DNA of 64,000 nucleotides, taken from JBMFVE01 sp049966155. Lineage in GTDB: Bacteria; Bacteroidota; Ignavibacteria; Kryptoniales; JAKASW01. The position numbers and the translations under genes were made by a program. Positions 1 to 9,525 of the stretch are shown one piece after another (within the stretch, counting starts at the first letter, position 1; each line of letters opens with the position of its first letter). The DNA is taken from contig JBMFVE010000004.1 in NCBI GenBank assembly GCA_049966155.1, positions 62,001 to 126,000 of the forward strand. The letters are read 5' to 3'. The notes beneath the pieces were generated by a model that was not told the DNA's origin, did not search any database, and was given only the letters and a program-made list of their open reading frames with translations.

Positions 1-804
1 TGGAATGTCCGGGTTATTCCAAATAAATTTCCGGCTTTAACTGTCAATGGGGAACGCATTCACAGGGTGGATGGAATTTACAGGTCTATAACAGCGGTGG
101 GATATCATGAAGTCATTGTAGAACATCCCCTTCATAATACGACTCTGGCTTTGATGAGCGCAGAGGGGATCTCAAAAGTATTGACTGCTTACAAAAGAAG
201 GTACAGCGTTATAAGACGCGATCCCAGAATTGAGGCTATAATTATTTTTAAAAATCATGGCGAAGAAGCAGGAACATCAATTATTCATCCCCATTCTCAG
301 CTGGTAGCTACCCCCATAGTGCCATACCAGGTGCGATCACGCATAGATGAAGCTATTCGGTACTTTGATGACACCGGTGAGTGCGTTGGATGCAGAACTG
401 TCGAAGATGAACTCAGGGCTAAAGAAAGAGTGATACATGAGACTGAACATTTTGTTTGTTTTATACCGTACGCGGCGTTGTCGCCATTTCACACATGGAT
501 TTTTCCGAAACATCATTCGTGTTCGTTTGATGCTATCACAGACGAGGAATTAAATGATCTTGCGGTGATGATGAAAATTGTTCTTGCTAAACTCTACTCT
601 GGATTAAACAATCCAAGCTATAATTATTCTATTAGATCAATGCCAACGCGGGAGCAGCAGGCTGAGTATTTTCACTGGTATTTGTCAATTATTCCCAGGG
701 TGTCCAGGACTGCCGGATTCGAGCTTGGCAGCGGGATGTTTATAAACACTGCCGTTCCGGAGGAAAGCGCAAGGTTTCTTCGTGAGGTAAGAATTAATGA
801 TTAA
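1..804 (+). CDS. galT: Galactose-1-phosphate uridylyltransferase, 5'-truncated by the window edge
   Basis: GalT swaps UMP between UDP-glucose and galactose-1-phosphate in the cytoplasmic Leloir pathway. The frame is open from base 1 and begins inside a typical GalT stretch (WNVRVIPNKFPAL), so the true start lies upstream; 267 codons are visible. The active-site motif HPHSQ is at visible codons 96-100. A zinc-type C-x2-C (CVGC) starts at about codon 128, and HTWIFPKHH and FHWYLSIIPR are the conserved segments of the second HIT-like half. The C-terminus is complete (TAA at 802-804). It converges on the next gene with only 38 bases between. The family call is firm; sugar specificity (galactose versus another hexose-1-phosphate) is inferred. 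Confidence 0.9.
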   Translation, partial: WNVRVIPNKFPALTVNGERIHRVDGIYRSITAVGYHEVIVEHPLHNTTLALMSAEGISKVLTAYKRRYSVIRRDPRIEAIIIFKNHGEEAGTSIIHPHSQLVATPIVPYQVRSRIDEAIRYFDDTGECVGCRTVEDELRAKERVIHETEHFVCFIPYAALSPFHTWIFPKHHSCSFDAITDEELNDLAVMMKIVLAKLYSGLNNPSYNYSIRSMPTREQQAEYFHWYLSIIPRVSRTAGFELGSGMFINTAVPEESARFLREVRIND

Positions 805-842
805 TTTGGAGAATACACACCTTTTACTTTTTAAAAACACTG

Positions 843-1700
843 TCAATTCTCCTGCTGTTTGTTTCTTGATGCACGTACTTCCATCAGTGTGTATACAAAA
901 GCAGGGATTGCAATTACAACCATAAACAAAGCAATCAAGAAATACCCGGGATCAACAGGCAGAAAACTGTCAAGTTTCATAAATGTGGCTACCCCAAAAG
1001 CCGCAAATAACATTCCTCCAAAAAAAAGTGTCCTGCCGCCGGTCTGAGCACCAATTTGCTTAATTTCATTTTCACCGGCTAACCTTGTCCATCGTAATGA
1101 TGCCCCGAAAACATATCCGATTACAACAAGCATCAGTGTTGTGCCCAATCCAAAGAACAATCCGGGGAGGAAACCCAGCCAGGGGCTCTTCATTGCAGGT
1201 GCTGCAATCGTGTTGATAAAAAGCGAAAATCCGCCGAAGCCAAAGCCAGCAATAAATCCATGCAATGCTGCCCATCTTGCAGGCGGCGGGCCGGAAATTA
1301 TTTTTGATTCGCTGTGATGTCTTGTTATGACTGATCTGCTCAGCCCCATTTGTCTCACGTCGTCGTGATGATGACCGATGAAATGCAAATGTGGATAATG
1401 ATTCTTGCGCAAAACTATCCCTCCGGCAACCGTCATTGCAAAGCCTACTATCACGTAGACCATTCCATTTATCTCTGCAGAAATTAAAAACGGCGCCAGT
1501 GCCAGATAAGCTGCTTCAGAAAGGAGAGTTCGCTGGATTGTAAATGCGGCCGAAAAATATAAGGCGGCCTTCATCCCTTCTTTCCCACTCCCTCCACCAA
1601 TAGCATAACTGAACGTTATAGGCCATGTGTGTTCATCTGGAAGCACACCGTGTAACAATCCAAACATGAAAGAGTATAAAACAGCTGTTAAAGGTGTCAT
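843..1700 (-). CDS. NicO/UreH-like multi-pass membrane protein, probable metal-ion permease
   Basis: This 285-residue, strongly hydrophobic protein has about six membrane segments. Segment 1 carries GLLHGVLPDEHTWPI, which resembles the His/Asp-containing first-helix motif of nickel/cobalt transporters and of the UreH/TauE-SafE group. A soluble loop at about residues 103-132 is very rich in histidine (HYPHLHFIGHHHDD, then RHHSES), and a second LHGF motif follows in the next helix. Together these suggest handling of a divalent metal such as nickel or cobalt, but the substrate is inference. No urease or hydrogenase gene lies in the window. It is divergent from nnr across a 186-base gap. A sulfite-exporter-type TauE permease is the main alternative. 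Confidence 0.6.
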   Translation of the reverse strand: MTPLTAVLYSFMFGLLHGVLPDEHTWPITFSYAIGGGSGKEGMKAALYFSAAFTIQRTLLSEAAYLALAPFLISAEINGMVYVIVGFAMTVAGGIVLRKNHYPHLHFIGHHHDDVRQMGLSRSVITRHHSESKIISGPPPARWAALHGFIAGFGFGGFSLFINTIAAPAMKSPWLGFLPGLFFGLGTTLMLVVIGYVFGASLRWTRLAGENEIKQIGAQTGGRTLFFGGMLFAAFGVATFMKLDSFLPVDPGYFLIALFMVVIAIPAFVYTLMEVRASRNKQQEN

Positions 1701-1886
1701 ATTTGTTATCCTGTAAGAATTTTCTCTATTTTATGGCTGCCTTGTCAATCTCAATGATAAAATCTAATGCTGCTCTCGGTTTTATTCAAATTGATTTCTT
1801 AAGCTACGATAGCTTTGCTCTTGAAATAATTAACTCGAAGAACCGGCTTCAATTTTCGCACAGATTTAATTATTTTAACTATTGAC

Positions 1887-3473
1887 ATGATAAAACTCTT
1901 AACGGCAGAAGAAATGCAGAAATGCGACCGTGAGACAATCAGTCAGGGCCATGTCGCCGGTGAAACCCTCATGGCTAACGCCAGTCACGGTGTCTCCAAG
2001 GTTGCAGAAATACTTCTTGGAGGAGCACAAGATCGGAGAATTGCAGTCTTTTGCGGTCGGGGGAACAATGGCGGTGACGGACTTGGTGCGGCCTTAAACC
2101 TTGCCCGCGAAGGTGCCAATGTTGATGTCTACCTTCTTGGAAATGAAGAACAAATTAAAGGTGAGCCGCTTATTTTTCTTAAGAAACTGAGGCGATATGC
2201 AATTAAATCCGATAGGGCAAGGATTCTCGACTTCTCCAAATCAAAAGGAATAGCTGATTATGGTAAATATGAATTACTGATAGACGCGATATTCGGTACA
2301 GGCTTGAGTCGGCCCCCTGAAGGTGAATCAAAAGAAGCAATAGAAATTATGAATGCTTCAGGAGTCCCCGTGCTGGCAGTTGATATTCCGAGTGGAATAG
2401 ATGCAAATTCGGGTAAGTTGCTTGGAGTTGCTCCCAGAGCAATCGCAACTGCTACGATGGCGTTTCCAAAACGCGGGCTTCTAATGAATGAAGGGAGAGA
2501 TAGATCAGGCCATATTTATGTTGTTGATATCGGTATGCCGGATGATCTTCAGAGTTTATCCACTGTTAACACCGCGGTTATTACGTGTGAGGATGTTGCC
2601 AGAATAATCCCTTACAGACCGATGGAAACTCATAAAAACGCTGTTGGCAAAATCTTTGGGTTTGTAGGCTCTGCTGGACTGACAGGAGCAGGTGTGATGG
2701 CAGGACTATCTGCAATGAGGTCTGGAGCAGGTGCTGTTGTGCTTGGTGTCCCGGAAAGTTTGAACGAAATCTTTGAAATTAAGCTTACCGAGGTAATGAC
2801 CGTTCCTCTGCCGGAAACCAGGGAGCGTACCCTTTCTGCAAAGGCTTACCAGAAATCACTACCATACATTAATTGGGCTGATGTCATAATTGTCGGTCCC
2901 GGCCTATCCCGACACACAGGGACCGCAAAACTTGTTTATCGGCTTCTCGAAAACTACAATGGCACTATAGTAGTGGATGCTGATGCGCTGAATGCTATAG
3001 CTGACCGTCCAGAGATTTTGAAGATTTCAAAGGCTGAGCTTATTCTAACTCCACATTTTGGTGAATTCAGCAGGATATCAAAAATTTCGGTTCAAGATAT
3101 ACCTTATAATCGGATTGAACATGCTCGAAAGTTTGCTGTTGAAAATAAAGTCAACCTTGTGCTTAAAGGCTCTCCAACCGTAGTGGCTACAAAAAATGGA
3201 ACTGTTTTTCTGAATATTCATGGTAATCCTGGAATGGCTACGGCAGGCATGGGAGATGTCCTTACCGGGACAATTGCTGCTATAGTTGCCCAAAAAGTAA
3301 AACCGCATGAGGCTGCAATAGCAGGTGTATACTTACACAGCGTTGCCGGTGATCTATCTCGTAATGAGAAGGGTATCCATTCATTGATGGCAACTGATGT
3401 TATAGAAAAACTGCCGGATGCTTTTAGAAAAACCATTGAAATGGAGATAAATGAATTTGAAGAAATCAACTAA
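1887..3473 (+). CDS. nnr: Bifunctional NAD(P)H-hydrate epimerase / ADP-dependent dehydratase
   Basis: This enzyme repairs damaged NADHX and NADPHX. The N-terminal YjeF_N half (about residues 5-215) epimerises the hydrate, shown by GRGNNGGDGLGAALNL, DAIFGTGLSRPP and AVDIPSGIDANSG. The C-terminal YjeF_C half (about 230-510) is the ADP-dependent dehydratase, shown by GKIFGFVGSAG, VVDADALNAI, LTPHFGEF and GNPGMATAGMGDVLTG. At 528 residues it has the usual length of the fused bacterial form. The start is ATG at 1887. The 3' end overlaps the next gene by 23 bases, so the two are probably cotranscribed. Confidence 0.95.
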   Translation: MIKLLTAEEMQKCDRETISQGHVAGETLMANASHGVSKVAEILLGGAQDRRIAVFCGRGNNGGDGLGAALNLAREGANVDVYLLGNEEQIKGEPLIFLKKLRRYAIKSDRARILDFSKSKGIADYGKYELLIDAIFGTGLSRPPEGESKEAIEIMNASGVPVLAVDIPSGIDANSGKLLGVAPRAIATATMAFPKRGLLMNEGRDRSGHIYVVDIGMPDDLQSLSTVNTAVITCEDVARIIPYRPMETHKNAVGKIFGFVGSAGLTGAGVMAGLSAMRSGAGAVVLGVPESLNEIFEIKLTEVMTVPLPETRERTLSAKAYQKSLPYINWADVIIVGPGLSRHTGTAKLVYRLLENYNGTIVVDADALNAIADRPEILKISKAELILTPHFGEFSRISKISVQDIPYNRIEHARKFAVENKVNLVLKGSPTVVATKNGTVFLNIHGNPGMATAGMGDVLTGTIAAIVAQKVKPHEAAIAGVYLHSVAGDLSRNEKGIHSLMATDVIEKLPDAFRKTIEMEINEFEEIN

Positions 3474-3867
3474 TTTTTTAAAAAATCAATTGCCGGCCAT
3501 CTTATGGATGGTACTGATATTCACCCTGTCATCCATTCCCGGTTCTGCATATGCGCCATTTGAATTTCCTTATGCTCATACAATAGCTCACACAATTTTG
3601 TTTGGTATATTGTACTTCCTCCTTTATCGTGCATTTAAATACCAGAGTTACAGCCGCCTCTTTGCTGACTTAAGTACTTTAATTGCCTTTGTTTTTGCTG
3701 TTCTTTACGGAATGTCTGACGAGTATCATCAGTCATTTGTCCCTGGACGCTCTGAAAAATTGAGCAACGTTTTAAATGATACCGTTGCAGCTTTGGTTGT
3801 GTTTTTGGGCATAGTAGTTTATGAGAAATTTATTAAGTCAAGGCAAAATGCCTCTCATGAAGAATAA
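3451..3867 (+). CDS. VanZ-like family membrane protein
   Basis: A 138-residue protein with four predicted membrane segments. It carries the VanZ family signature near the C-terminal half: DEYHQSFVPGR, then LNDTVAALVV. VanZ-like domains are common in Bacteroidota; the founding member gives low-level teicoplanin resistance, but most members have no known role. The ATG start at 3451 overlaps nnr by 23 bases, which argues for translational coupling. Nothing nearby suggests glycopeptide resistance. Confidence 0.8.
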   Translation: MNLKKSTNFLKNQLPAILWMVLIFTLSSIPGSAYAPFEFPYAHTIAHTILFGILYFLLYRAFKYQSYSRLFADLSTLIAFVFAVLYGMSDEYHQSFVPGRSEKLSNVLNDTVAALVVFLGIVVYEKFIKSRQNASHEE

Positions 3868-3911
3868 AATTCCATATTTTGCCCGCTATATGAGGAAAGT
3901 ATGAACGAGAA

Positions 3912-5123
3912 ATGAGTCTTACCTTAGCTTTTTCTCTTTTAATGATTGCTTTTTTCTCAGCCAGTGAGACAGCATTTATTGCATCTGATAAAATTGCTCT
4001 GGTTGTTGATTCTAATCGGAAGAGACAGGGTGTTTCAATAAATTTCTTTATCGAAAATCAGGAAATTTTTTTTGCAACAATTGTAATTGGCTCAAATTTA
4101 TGGGTTACAATCTTTTCTAACCTGACTGAACTTTTATTTGGGAGAAAGTTAGGCATTGATGCTGCTCTGGTTGCTGTACTATCTACAGGAGTTGGAGTGA
4201 TTTTTGGAGATATAATTCCTAAAAGTGTTGCCCTTGATTATCCAGAAAAATCAGCCTCTTTATTACTGCCAGTTGTAAGAATATTTTATAAGCTTTCACG
4301 TCCCGTTGTAACGGTTACCGAAGTAATTGCGTCCACAATTTCCGCAAAGGTTTTCGGGTACGATCGGAGCGCCGCTCCTTTTCAGAAAAGGGATATATAT
4401 AGACTCCTGAGCGGAACTGTTTCATCAGGAACTCTGGATCGTGTTGAATCGGAACTCGTAAAGCGCCTTTTAGAAAATTCTCAGACTTCTGTTAAAACGA
4501 TTATGGTACCACGCACATCATTGGTTGGGATGGACATTGAATCGGATATGGATTTGCTGATGAAGACGTTTGAGAAATGCGGTAAATCGAAGATATTAAT
4601 ATACGAAAATAACATTGACAACGTTGTTGGTGTGGTTCATATAAACGACGTTTTTTCTGGAGCTGACTCTCTCAGAGATCTGATCAGAGATGTTCTTTTT
4701 ATTCCAGAGACAATTTCTATTACGGATTTGATGCAACAGTTTAAACGATATGGAATATATGTCAGTGTTGTGGTTGATGAATTTGGAGGAACAGCCGGAC
4801 TTGTGACCTCATCTGATGTTATGCAGTCGTTTATTGGTGAAGCTGCTGTACCCGAAGAAGAAAGAAAGGTCAAAGAAATCAGTTCTGGCACTTATCTATT
4901 GCAGGGTTCGACGGACATTACTGAAGTTGAGAATACTTTGGGCGTTGAACTTCCAAAGGGTGATTATCTTACAATTGGTGGCCTTCTTGAATCTCAATTG
5001 GGGCGGGTTCCTGTAGATGGAGAAAAAGTTAAAATTGGTCCGGTAGATTTCGTTGTCCTTAAGGCAGACCGTCGAAAAGTCCTGACTGTAAAAGTAAGTC
5101 TAAAACACATGAATCAAAATTAA
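3912..5123 (+). CDS. CNNM/DUF21-CBS-CorC_HlyC domain membrane protein (HlyC/CorC family)
   Basis: 403 residues in the usual order: an N-terminal DUF21/CNNM membrane domain (about 1-150, starting with FFSASETAFIASDK), a CBS pair (about 195-320, with VPRTSL and VVDEFGGTAGLVTSSDVM) and a C-terminal CorC_HlyC domain (about 325-400, with YLTIGGLLESQLGRVP). The family is tied to magnesium/cobalt efflux or gliding-related functions (GldE is a related Bacteroidota member). The old hemolysin label is not supported by function. The start ATG at 3912 lies 44 bases after the VanZ-like gene. The transported ion is not readable from sequence. Confidence 0.85.
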   Translation: MSLTLAFSLLMIAFFSASETAFIASDKIALVVDSNRKRQGVSINFFIENQEIFFATIVIGSNLWVTIFSNLTELLFGRKLGIDAALVAVLSTGVGVIFGDIIPKSVALDYPEKSASLLLPVVRIFYKLSRPVVTVTEVIASTISAKVFGYDRSAAPFQKRDIYRLLSGTVSSGTLDRVESELVKRLLENSQTSVKTIMVPRTSLVGMDIESDMDLLMKTFEKCGKSKILIYENNIDNVVGVVHINDVFSGADSLRDLIRDVLFIPETISITDLMQQFKRYGIYVSVVVDEFGGTAGLVTSSDVMQSFIGEAAVPEEERKVKEISSGTYLLQGSTDITEVENTLGVELPKGDYLTIGGLLESQLGRVPVDGEKVKIGPVDFVVLKADRRKVLTVKVSLKHMNQN

Positions 5124-5209
5124 TCTTAATCTCATCTGAGGTTGGAAGTGGAGCAGCTAAATTATCTTGATTTTTCGCTGTGAAAGCAGACAAGGCAAAT
5201 GGAGGATTT

Positions 5210-8200
5210 ATGAATCGCATCACCTTCGCGGCATCGGTACTTGTTTATACAATCCTGGCATGCCAAGCAGGTGCACAGGATTTCGGCAAGAATAAGGTCC
5301 ACTATAAGGACTTTACCTGGCAGTTTATTCAGTCTCCTCATTTCAACGTATACTTTACTCAAGGTGGTTATAAGCTTGCTGAATTTGTTGCAGCTGAAGC
5401 AGAGACATCCCTTGTTTCGCTTAGCCAGAGCCTTAATTATAAGATTAATCAGCGGATAAATATAGCAGTGTTTAATTCTCATAATGACTTTCAGCAAAAT
5501 AACATTATACCTGAATATCTTGAGGAAGGCACGGGCGGCGTTACTGAACTTTACAAGAACAGGGTTGTCCTGCCGTGGGAAGGAGATCTCAGGTTAATGC
5601 GTCACGTCACCCACCACGAACTCCTCCATGCTGTGTTTAATGAAATGTTTTACGGTGGTTCCCTGCAATCAATTATTTCAAGAAATATTACATTTCAAAT
5701 TCCGACATGGTTTAATGAAGGTATGGCAGAGTACCAATCTCTGGATCACTGGGAAACATCTTCTGACCAATTTCTAATAGATGCTACTATAAATGGCTAT
5801 ATGCCACCAATCAAATACCTGAATGGTTATCTTGATTACAGAGGCGGTGAGTCGGTCTGGCACTATATTGACGAAACCTACGGGAGTCAAAAAGTCGGGG
5901 AAATTGTTCATGCTGTTCTGGCCACACGAAATGTCGATCGCGGTTTCGAGAGAGCGACAGGACTTAACCTCGACCAGCTGTCGGAGAAGTGGCTCCAATA
6001 TAATCGTAAAGTTTACTTTCCCGAAGAAGGTAAACGTAAAACTTTAAATGAATTTTCCAGAAGAGTTACCAATCACATGGTTGACGGGAGTTTCTACAAC
6101 TCTGCACCTGCAATTTCACCGCAGGGTGATAAGGTAGCATATATTACTAACAGGACAGGATATTTTGACGTTGTCCTCGCTTCCGTCGTGACAGGGAAAA
6201 TTATTAGAACTCTTGTCAAGGGCAATAGAACTGCAAACTTTGAGGAACTCCATCTTACAAAACCCGGGATATCATGGTCGCCTGATGGGAGTAAAGTTGC
6301 TGTGGCATCAAAAACAGGTGAATATGACCAGGTATTTCTGATTAATGTCGAAACCGGGAAAACAATTGCCCTCCCGGGGCTTAAAATGGATGGAATAGGA
6401 GGTATCTCTTTCTCACCCGATGGAACGAAACTTGCACTGTCAGCTTACACGCCGCTTCAGTCTGACATTTACATATATGATATAAAGACGGGCTCCCTTG
6501 AGAACCTCACAAATGATATTTACAGCGATGCGGATCCTCATTGGTCAGCAGATGGACAGAAAATTTACTTCACCTCTGATAGGGGAGACAGCTTGTACCA
6601 GCACGGCCGATCCCTTCAACTTGCGCATTGGGCAGCAGGTAATCCCCTGGATATTTACTCAATTGACGTCAGAACCAGGCAAATTACAAGGATAACGTAC
6701 AGTGAGTTTTCAAACAGCCCAAACATCGTCCCACACGGCGGGGATAACACCTATCCTTTGCCGACGGGAGATGGAAAGGGTATGATATTTCTTTCAGATA
6801 GGAATGGCATTGAGAATCTTTATTATAAGGATTTCGGTACTGGTAAAGAGACTCCACTAACTAACTCATTAAACGGCATTGAGGATCCATCTATGTCAAA
6901 TGATGGGCAGCGGCTTGCCTTTTCGGCATTAAATGATGGTGGATATGATGTATTTGTTATGGATTTGCCGTTGGCTCATAAAATAGAAAATCCTCTTGAA
7001 CCAACATCATACATGACTCAGCTGTTGACTGAGAAAAACACCGTAAAGAAGGTGGAAAAAAATGTACCTGAAAATCTCGTTTCAGTTTATGGAACTTCCA
7101 GCTTACCAGATTTATCTCGGTATGTCTTTTCGCGTCGGATTGACCTTACAAAACCGGAAAGGAATTTGAATCCTTTTTTGTTGAAAGGGGATGTGGATTC
7201 ACTTGGTAACTTTATTGTCCATCCATACAAAGTGGATTTTACCCCCGATATTATCTATGGCGGTGCAGGTTATACGACCCTGTATGGATTCCAGGGGACG
7301 ACAGAACTTTCCTTCAGCGACATGCTCGGAAACAATCAGATTAACATTTATACTGATTTTGTGTTTGATTTGAAGAACTCCGACTATGCTCTCTCTTATG
7401 CATATTTACCACAAAGAACAAATTATGTTTTTACTGCATTGCACACCGCCAGATTTTTGTATCTTTATGATAACGCAACAAGCTCATACGAAGTAAATCG
7501 TTTTCAATCTGTCGTTGGTGATGTTTCATTGTCCAGACCCTTTAATCGATTCAACAGGGTTGATATGGATTTTGCCTATCTTGGTATTTCACGTCAGAAC
7601 ATTGATAATACAGCAGATCAGGGGTCGTCTGCAAACGCACTGATGGGTGCAGTTAGCTACGTTGGAGACAATACTTTACCCGGGTATCTGGCACCCTCGG
7701 ATGGCACCAGATATCAGTTTACACTTACATTCCTGCCAAAAATTTCATCGAGTTTCATTGGGTTTACAACTGCAATGGTGGACTATCGCACATACTTCCC
7801 GTTCCTTTCGGAAAATGTTCTTGCATTGCGTTTTTCAGGAGCCGCAAGCACGGGACAAAATCCACAGAGATTTTTTATTGGGGGTGTTCAAAGCTGGATA
7901 AACAGAGGCTACTCACAGTCGGTCATTCCAATCAACAGTGTTGCAGACTATGCTTTCCTGACACCTGTATTCCCGCTTCGTGGATATGATTACAATACAC
8001 AACTGGGCGACAAGTTCTTTCTGTGGAATTTTGAGTTGCGTTTCCCTCTGGTTAGATACTTTGTCCCTGGACTAATTCCCATACTTTTATCAAATGTCGA
8101 AGGCGTTCTATTTGTTGACGCCGGGAGCGCTTTCACCGATGCGCGTGAGTATAAACCTTTTGGGCGGACAGGTAGTGGAGAACTTATCACTCAAGATCTG

Positions 8201-8332
8201 TTGGTTGGTTCGGGTTTTGGTGCAAGAGTCCCATTTCTCTATTTTGTGCTGAACTTCGACTATGCCTGGCAATACACCATAGTCGGATTTCAAAATCCGC
8301 GTTTTTATTTCTCGCTTGCTGGGGACTTCTAA
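5210..8332 (+). CDS. Peptidase-MA / TolB-like beta-propeller / outer-membrane beta-barrel fusion protein
   Basis: A secreted 1040-residue protein. ATG at 5210 was chosen because GGAGG sits just before it at 5201-5205 and a clear signal peptide follows (MNRITFAASVLVYTILACQAGAQ); an in-frame GTG at 5180 would only add a hydrophilic prefix. Residues about 30-290 look like a gluzincin-type metalloprotease, with H136-E137-L-L-H140 and the downstream motif NEGMAEY carrying E170. Residues about 300-620 are PD40/WD40-like propeller blades (SPDGSKVAVAS, SPDGTKLALSA, SADGQKIYFTSDRGD). Residues about 690-1040 are aromatic-rich strands ending in FYFSLAGDF, as in BamA/TamA-like surface-antigen barrels. 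The stop overlaps the next start (TAATG). Substrate unknown. Confidence 0.8.
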   Translation: MNRITFAASVLVYTILACQAGAQDFGKNKVHYKDFTWQFIQSPHFNVYFTQGGYKLAEFVAAEAETSLVSLSQSLNYKINQRINIAVFNSHNDFQQNNIIPEYLEEGTGGVTELYKNRVVLPWEGDLRLMRHVTHHELLHAVFNEMFYGGSLQSIISRNITFQIPTWFNEGMAEYQSLDHWETSSDQFLIDATINGYMPPIKYLNGYLDYRGGESVWHYIDETYGSQKVGEIVHAVLATRNVDRGFERATGLNLDQLSEKWLQYNRKVYFPEEGKRKTLNEFSRRVTNHMVDGSFYNSAPAISPQGDKVAYITNRTGYFDVVLASVVTGKIIRTLVKGNRTANFEELHLTKPGISWSPDGSKVAVASKTGEYDQVFLINVETGKTIALPGLKMDGIGGISFSPDGTKLALSAYTPLQSDIYIYDIKTGSLENLTNDIYSDADPHWSADGQKIYFTSDRGDSLYQHGRSLQLAHWAAGNPLDIYSIDVRTRQITRITYSEFSNSPNIVPHGGDNTYPLPTGDGKGMIFLSDRNGIENLYYKDFGTGKETPLTNSLNGIEDPSMSNDGQRLAFSALNDGGYDVFVMDLPLAHKIENPLEPTSYMTQLLTEKNTVKKVEKNVPENLVSVYGTSSLPDLSRYVFSRRIDLTKPERNLNPFLLKGDVDSLGNFIVHPYKVDFTPDIIYGGAGYTTLYGFQGTTELSFSDMLGNNQINIYTDFVFDLKNSDYALSYAYLPQRTNYVFTALHTARFLYLYDNATSSYEVNRFQSVVGDVSLSRPFNRFNRVDMDFAYLGISRQNIDNTADQGSSANALMGAVSYVGDNTLPGYLAPSDGTRYQFTLTFLPKISSSFIGFTTAMVDYRTYFPFLSENVLALRFSGAASTGQNPQRFFIGGVQSWINRGYSQSVIPINSVADYAFLTPVFPLRGYDYNTQLGDKFFLWNFELRFPLVRYFVPGLIPILLSNVEGVLFVDAGSAFTDAREYKPFGRTGSGELITQDLLVGSGFGARVPFLYFVLNFDYAWQYTIVGFQNPRFYFSLAGDF

Positions 8333-9423
8333 TGCTGTACAGACTGCTGACCCTGATTGCAATTTCTGCTGTAGCATATGGCCAATCGGCTGTTCTGAAC
8401 GGCGAATATATTATTGGGGCACGTGCATCTTCACTGTCAGCATTTACTGCAGACCCTGATCCGGAGCATGCGGTTGCATTGAATCCAGCAAAACTGTCAG
8501 AAGTGAGCAATCTTTATCTCACGTCCGACTACGAATATCAGAAGTCGCTCAATGATATGTCCAGCTCCAATTTTTTACGTATGAGAAGTGGAGGGGCAGC
8601 TTTTCATGCAGGCTACATTGGAATTGGAACTAACTACTCTTATTTTGAATTTAATAAAAATCACACTGAATTGTATGAAGTTGGTGTGGGCTTCCCCGCT
8701 GTTTTTGGGGTTTCATTAGGAATAACAGGCAAATATATCTCTTTTGAAGAGAATAAAAATCTCGGACCTGCGTACCAGAACGTAATAGCCGACTATAAAT
8801 GGAAAAAATTTGTTTTTGATGTTGGTTTGCATATGAAGGATGTTCTGGCAAGCAATATGTTCTTCAATGCTGTGATAAATATAGGAGCAACATATGACAA
8901 CATTAACATTAAAGGGGGTGTGACCCAGAGATATGTTCCCGACATTCCAGTATCGCTAAGCCAAACCTTTCCGGACTACCTTCCGGAGTTCATAACAATT
9001 GGTGGACAGTATAGTTTTATATCGAACTATCGTCTCGCAGATTTTGAAATGTTCCGATTCTCTTTTGCTGTCGATTATTCGCATCGCACCAATAATTCTC
9101 CCACCGTTTATGTTGACAAGGTTGAATATCCACGGGATATTTATCGATTAGGGTTCGAAGGGCAGGCGCTTGGAGTACTATCTGTTCGAATTGGATACGT
9201 TCTTGCTGCGCCGGAAATTTCTGGCAAAAGCTTTGTCACTAACGTTCCTGTCGCACAGGCGGGGACGGGTTTTTCCTACGGTTTTTCACTGCGTTTTCCG
9301 ATAAGACTTGTGCTGCCTCAGATCCCATTAAACTGGATGGAAGTTTATTATTCAAAAAGTCCGGGCTGGACGACAAGTATTGATCACAACTTATTTGGAG
9401 TGTCCGCTCAAATGGAAATTTAA
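8332..9423 (+). CDS. PorV/UPF0164-like outer-membrane protein
   Basis: 363 residues with an N-terminal signal peptide (about 1-18, ending AVAYGQ). An opening like that of the UPF0164/PorV group follows: IIGARASSLSAFTADPDPEH, then AVALNPAKL. The rest is alternating strand pattern rich in Gly and aromatics, consistent with a 14-stranded FadL/PorV-type barrel. Its ATG overlaps the stop of the fusion protein upstream by one base, so the two are almost certainly cotranslated and may act together at the outer membrane. No specific function can be assigned. Confidence 0.65.
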   Translation: MLYRLLTLIAISAVAYGQSAVLNGEYIIGARASSLSAFTADPDPEHAVALNPAKLSEVSNLYLTSDYEYQKSLNDMSSSNFLRMRSGGAAFHAGYIGIGTNYSYFEFNKNHTELYEVGVGFPAVFGVSLGITGKYISFEENKNLGPAYQNVIADYKWKKFVFDVGLHMKDVLASNMFFNAVINIGATYDNINIKGGVTQRYVPDIPVSLSQTFPDYLPEFITIGGQYSFISNYRLADFEMFRFSFAVDYSHRTNNSPTVYVDKVEYPRDIYRLGFEGQALGVLSVRIGYVLAAPEISGKSFVTNVPVAQAGTGFSYGFSLRFPIRLVLPQIPLNWMEVYYSKSPGWTTSIDHNLFGVSAQMEI

Positions 9424-9525
9424 ATAAGAACTGGAGGGGGGCCAGTGGAGCCCATGAAATATTGTATGAAATTTGAAAACCACGATAATAACAGATAAAT
9501 TTATCATCATATAAAGAGATTAAAC

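Noticed and set aside
1810..1817. Bacteroidota-type -7 element TAGCTTTG before nnr
   Set aside because: No TTTG at the required spacing upstream; a single 8-base match is expected by chance.
1694..1885. 63-codon open frame in the nnr/permease gap
   Set aside because: No Shine-Dalgarno, no family motif, low-complexity composition, and it covers the expected divergent promoter region.
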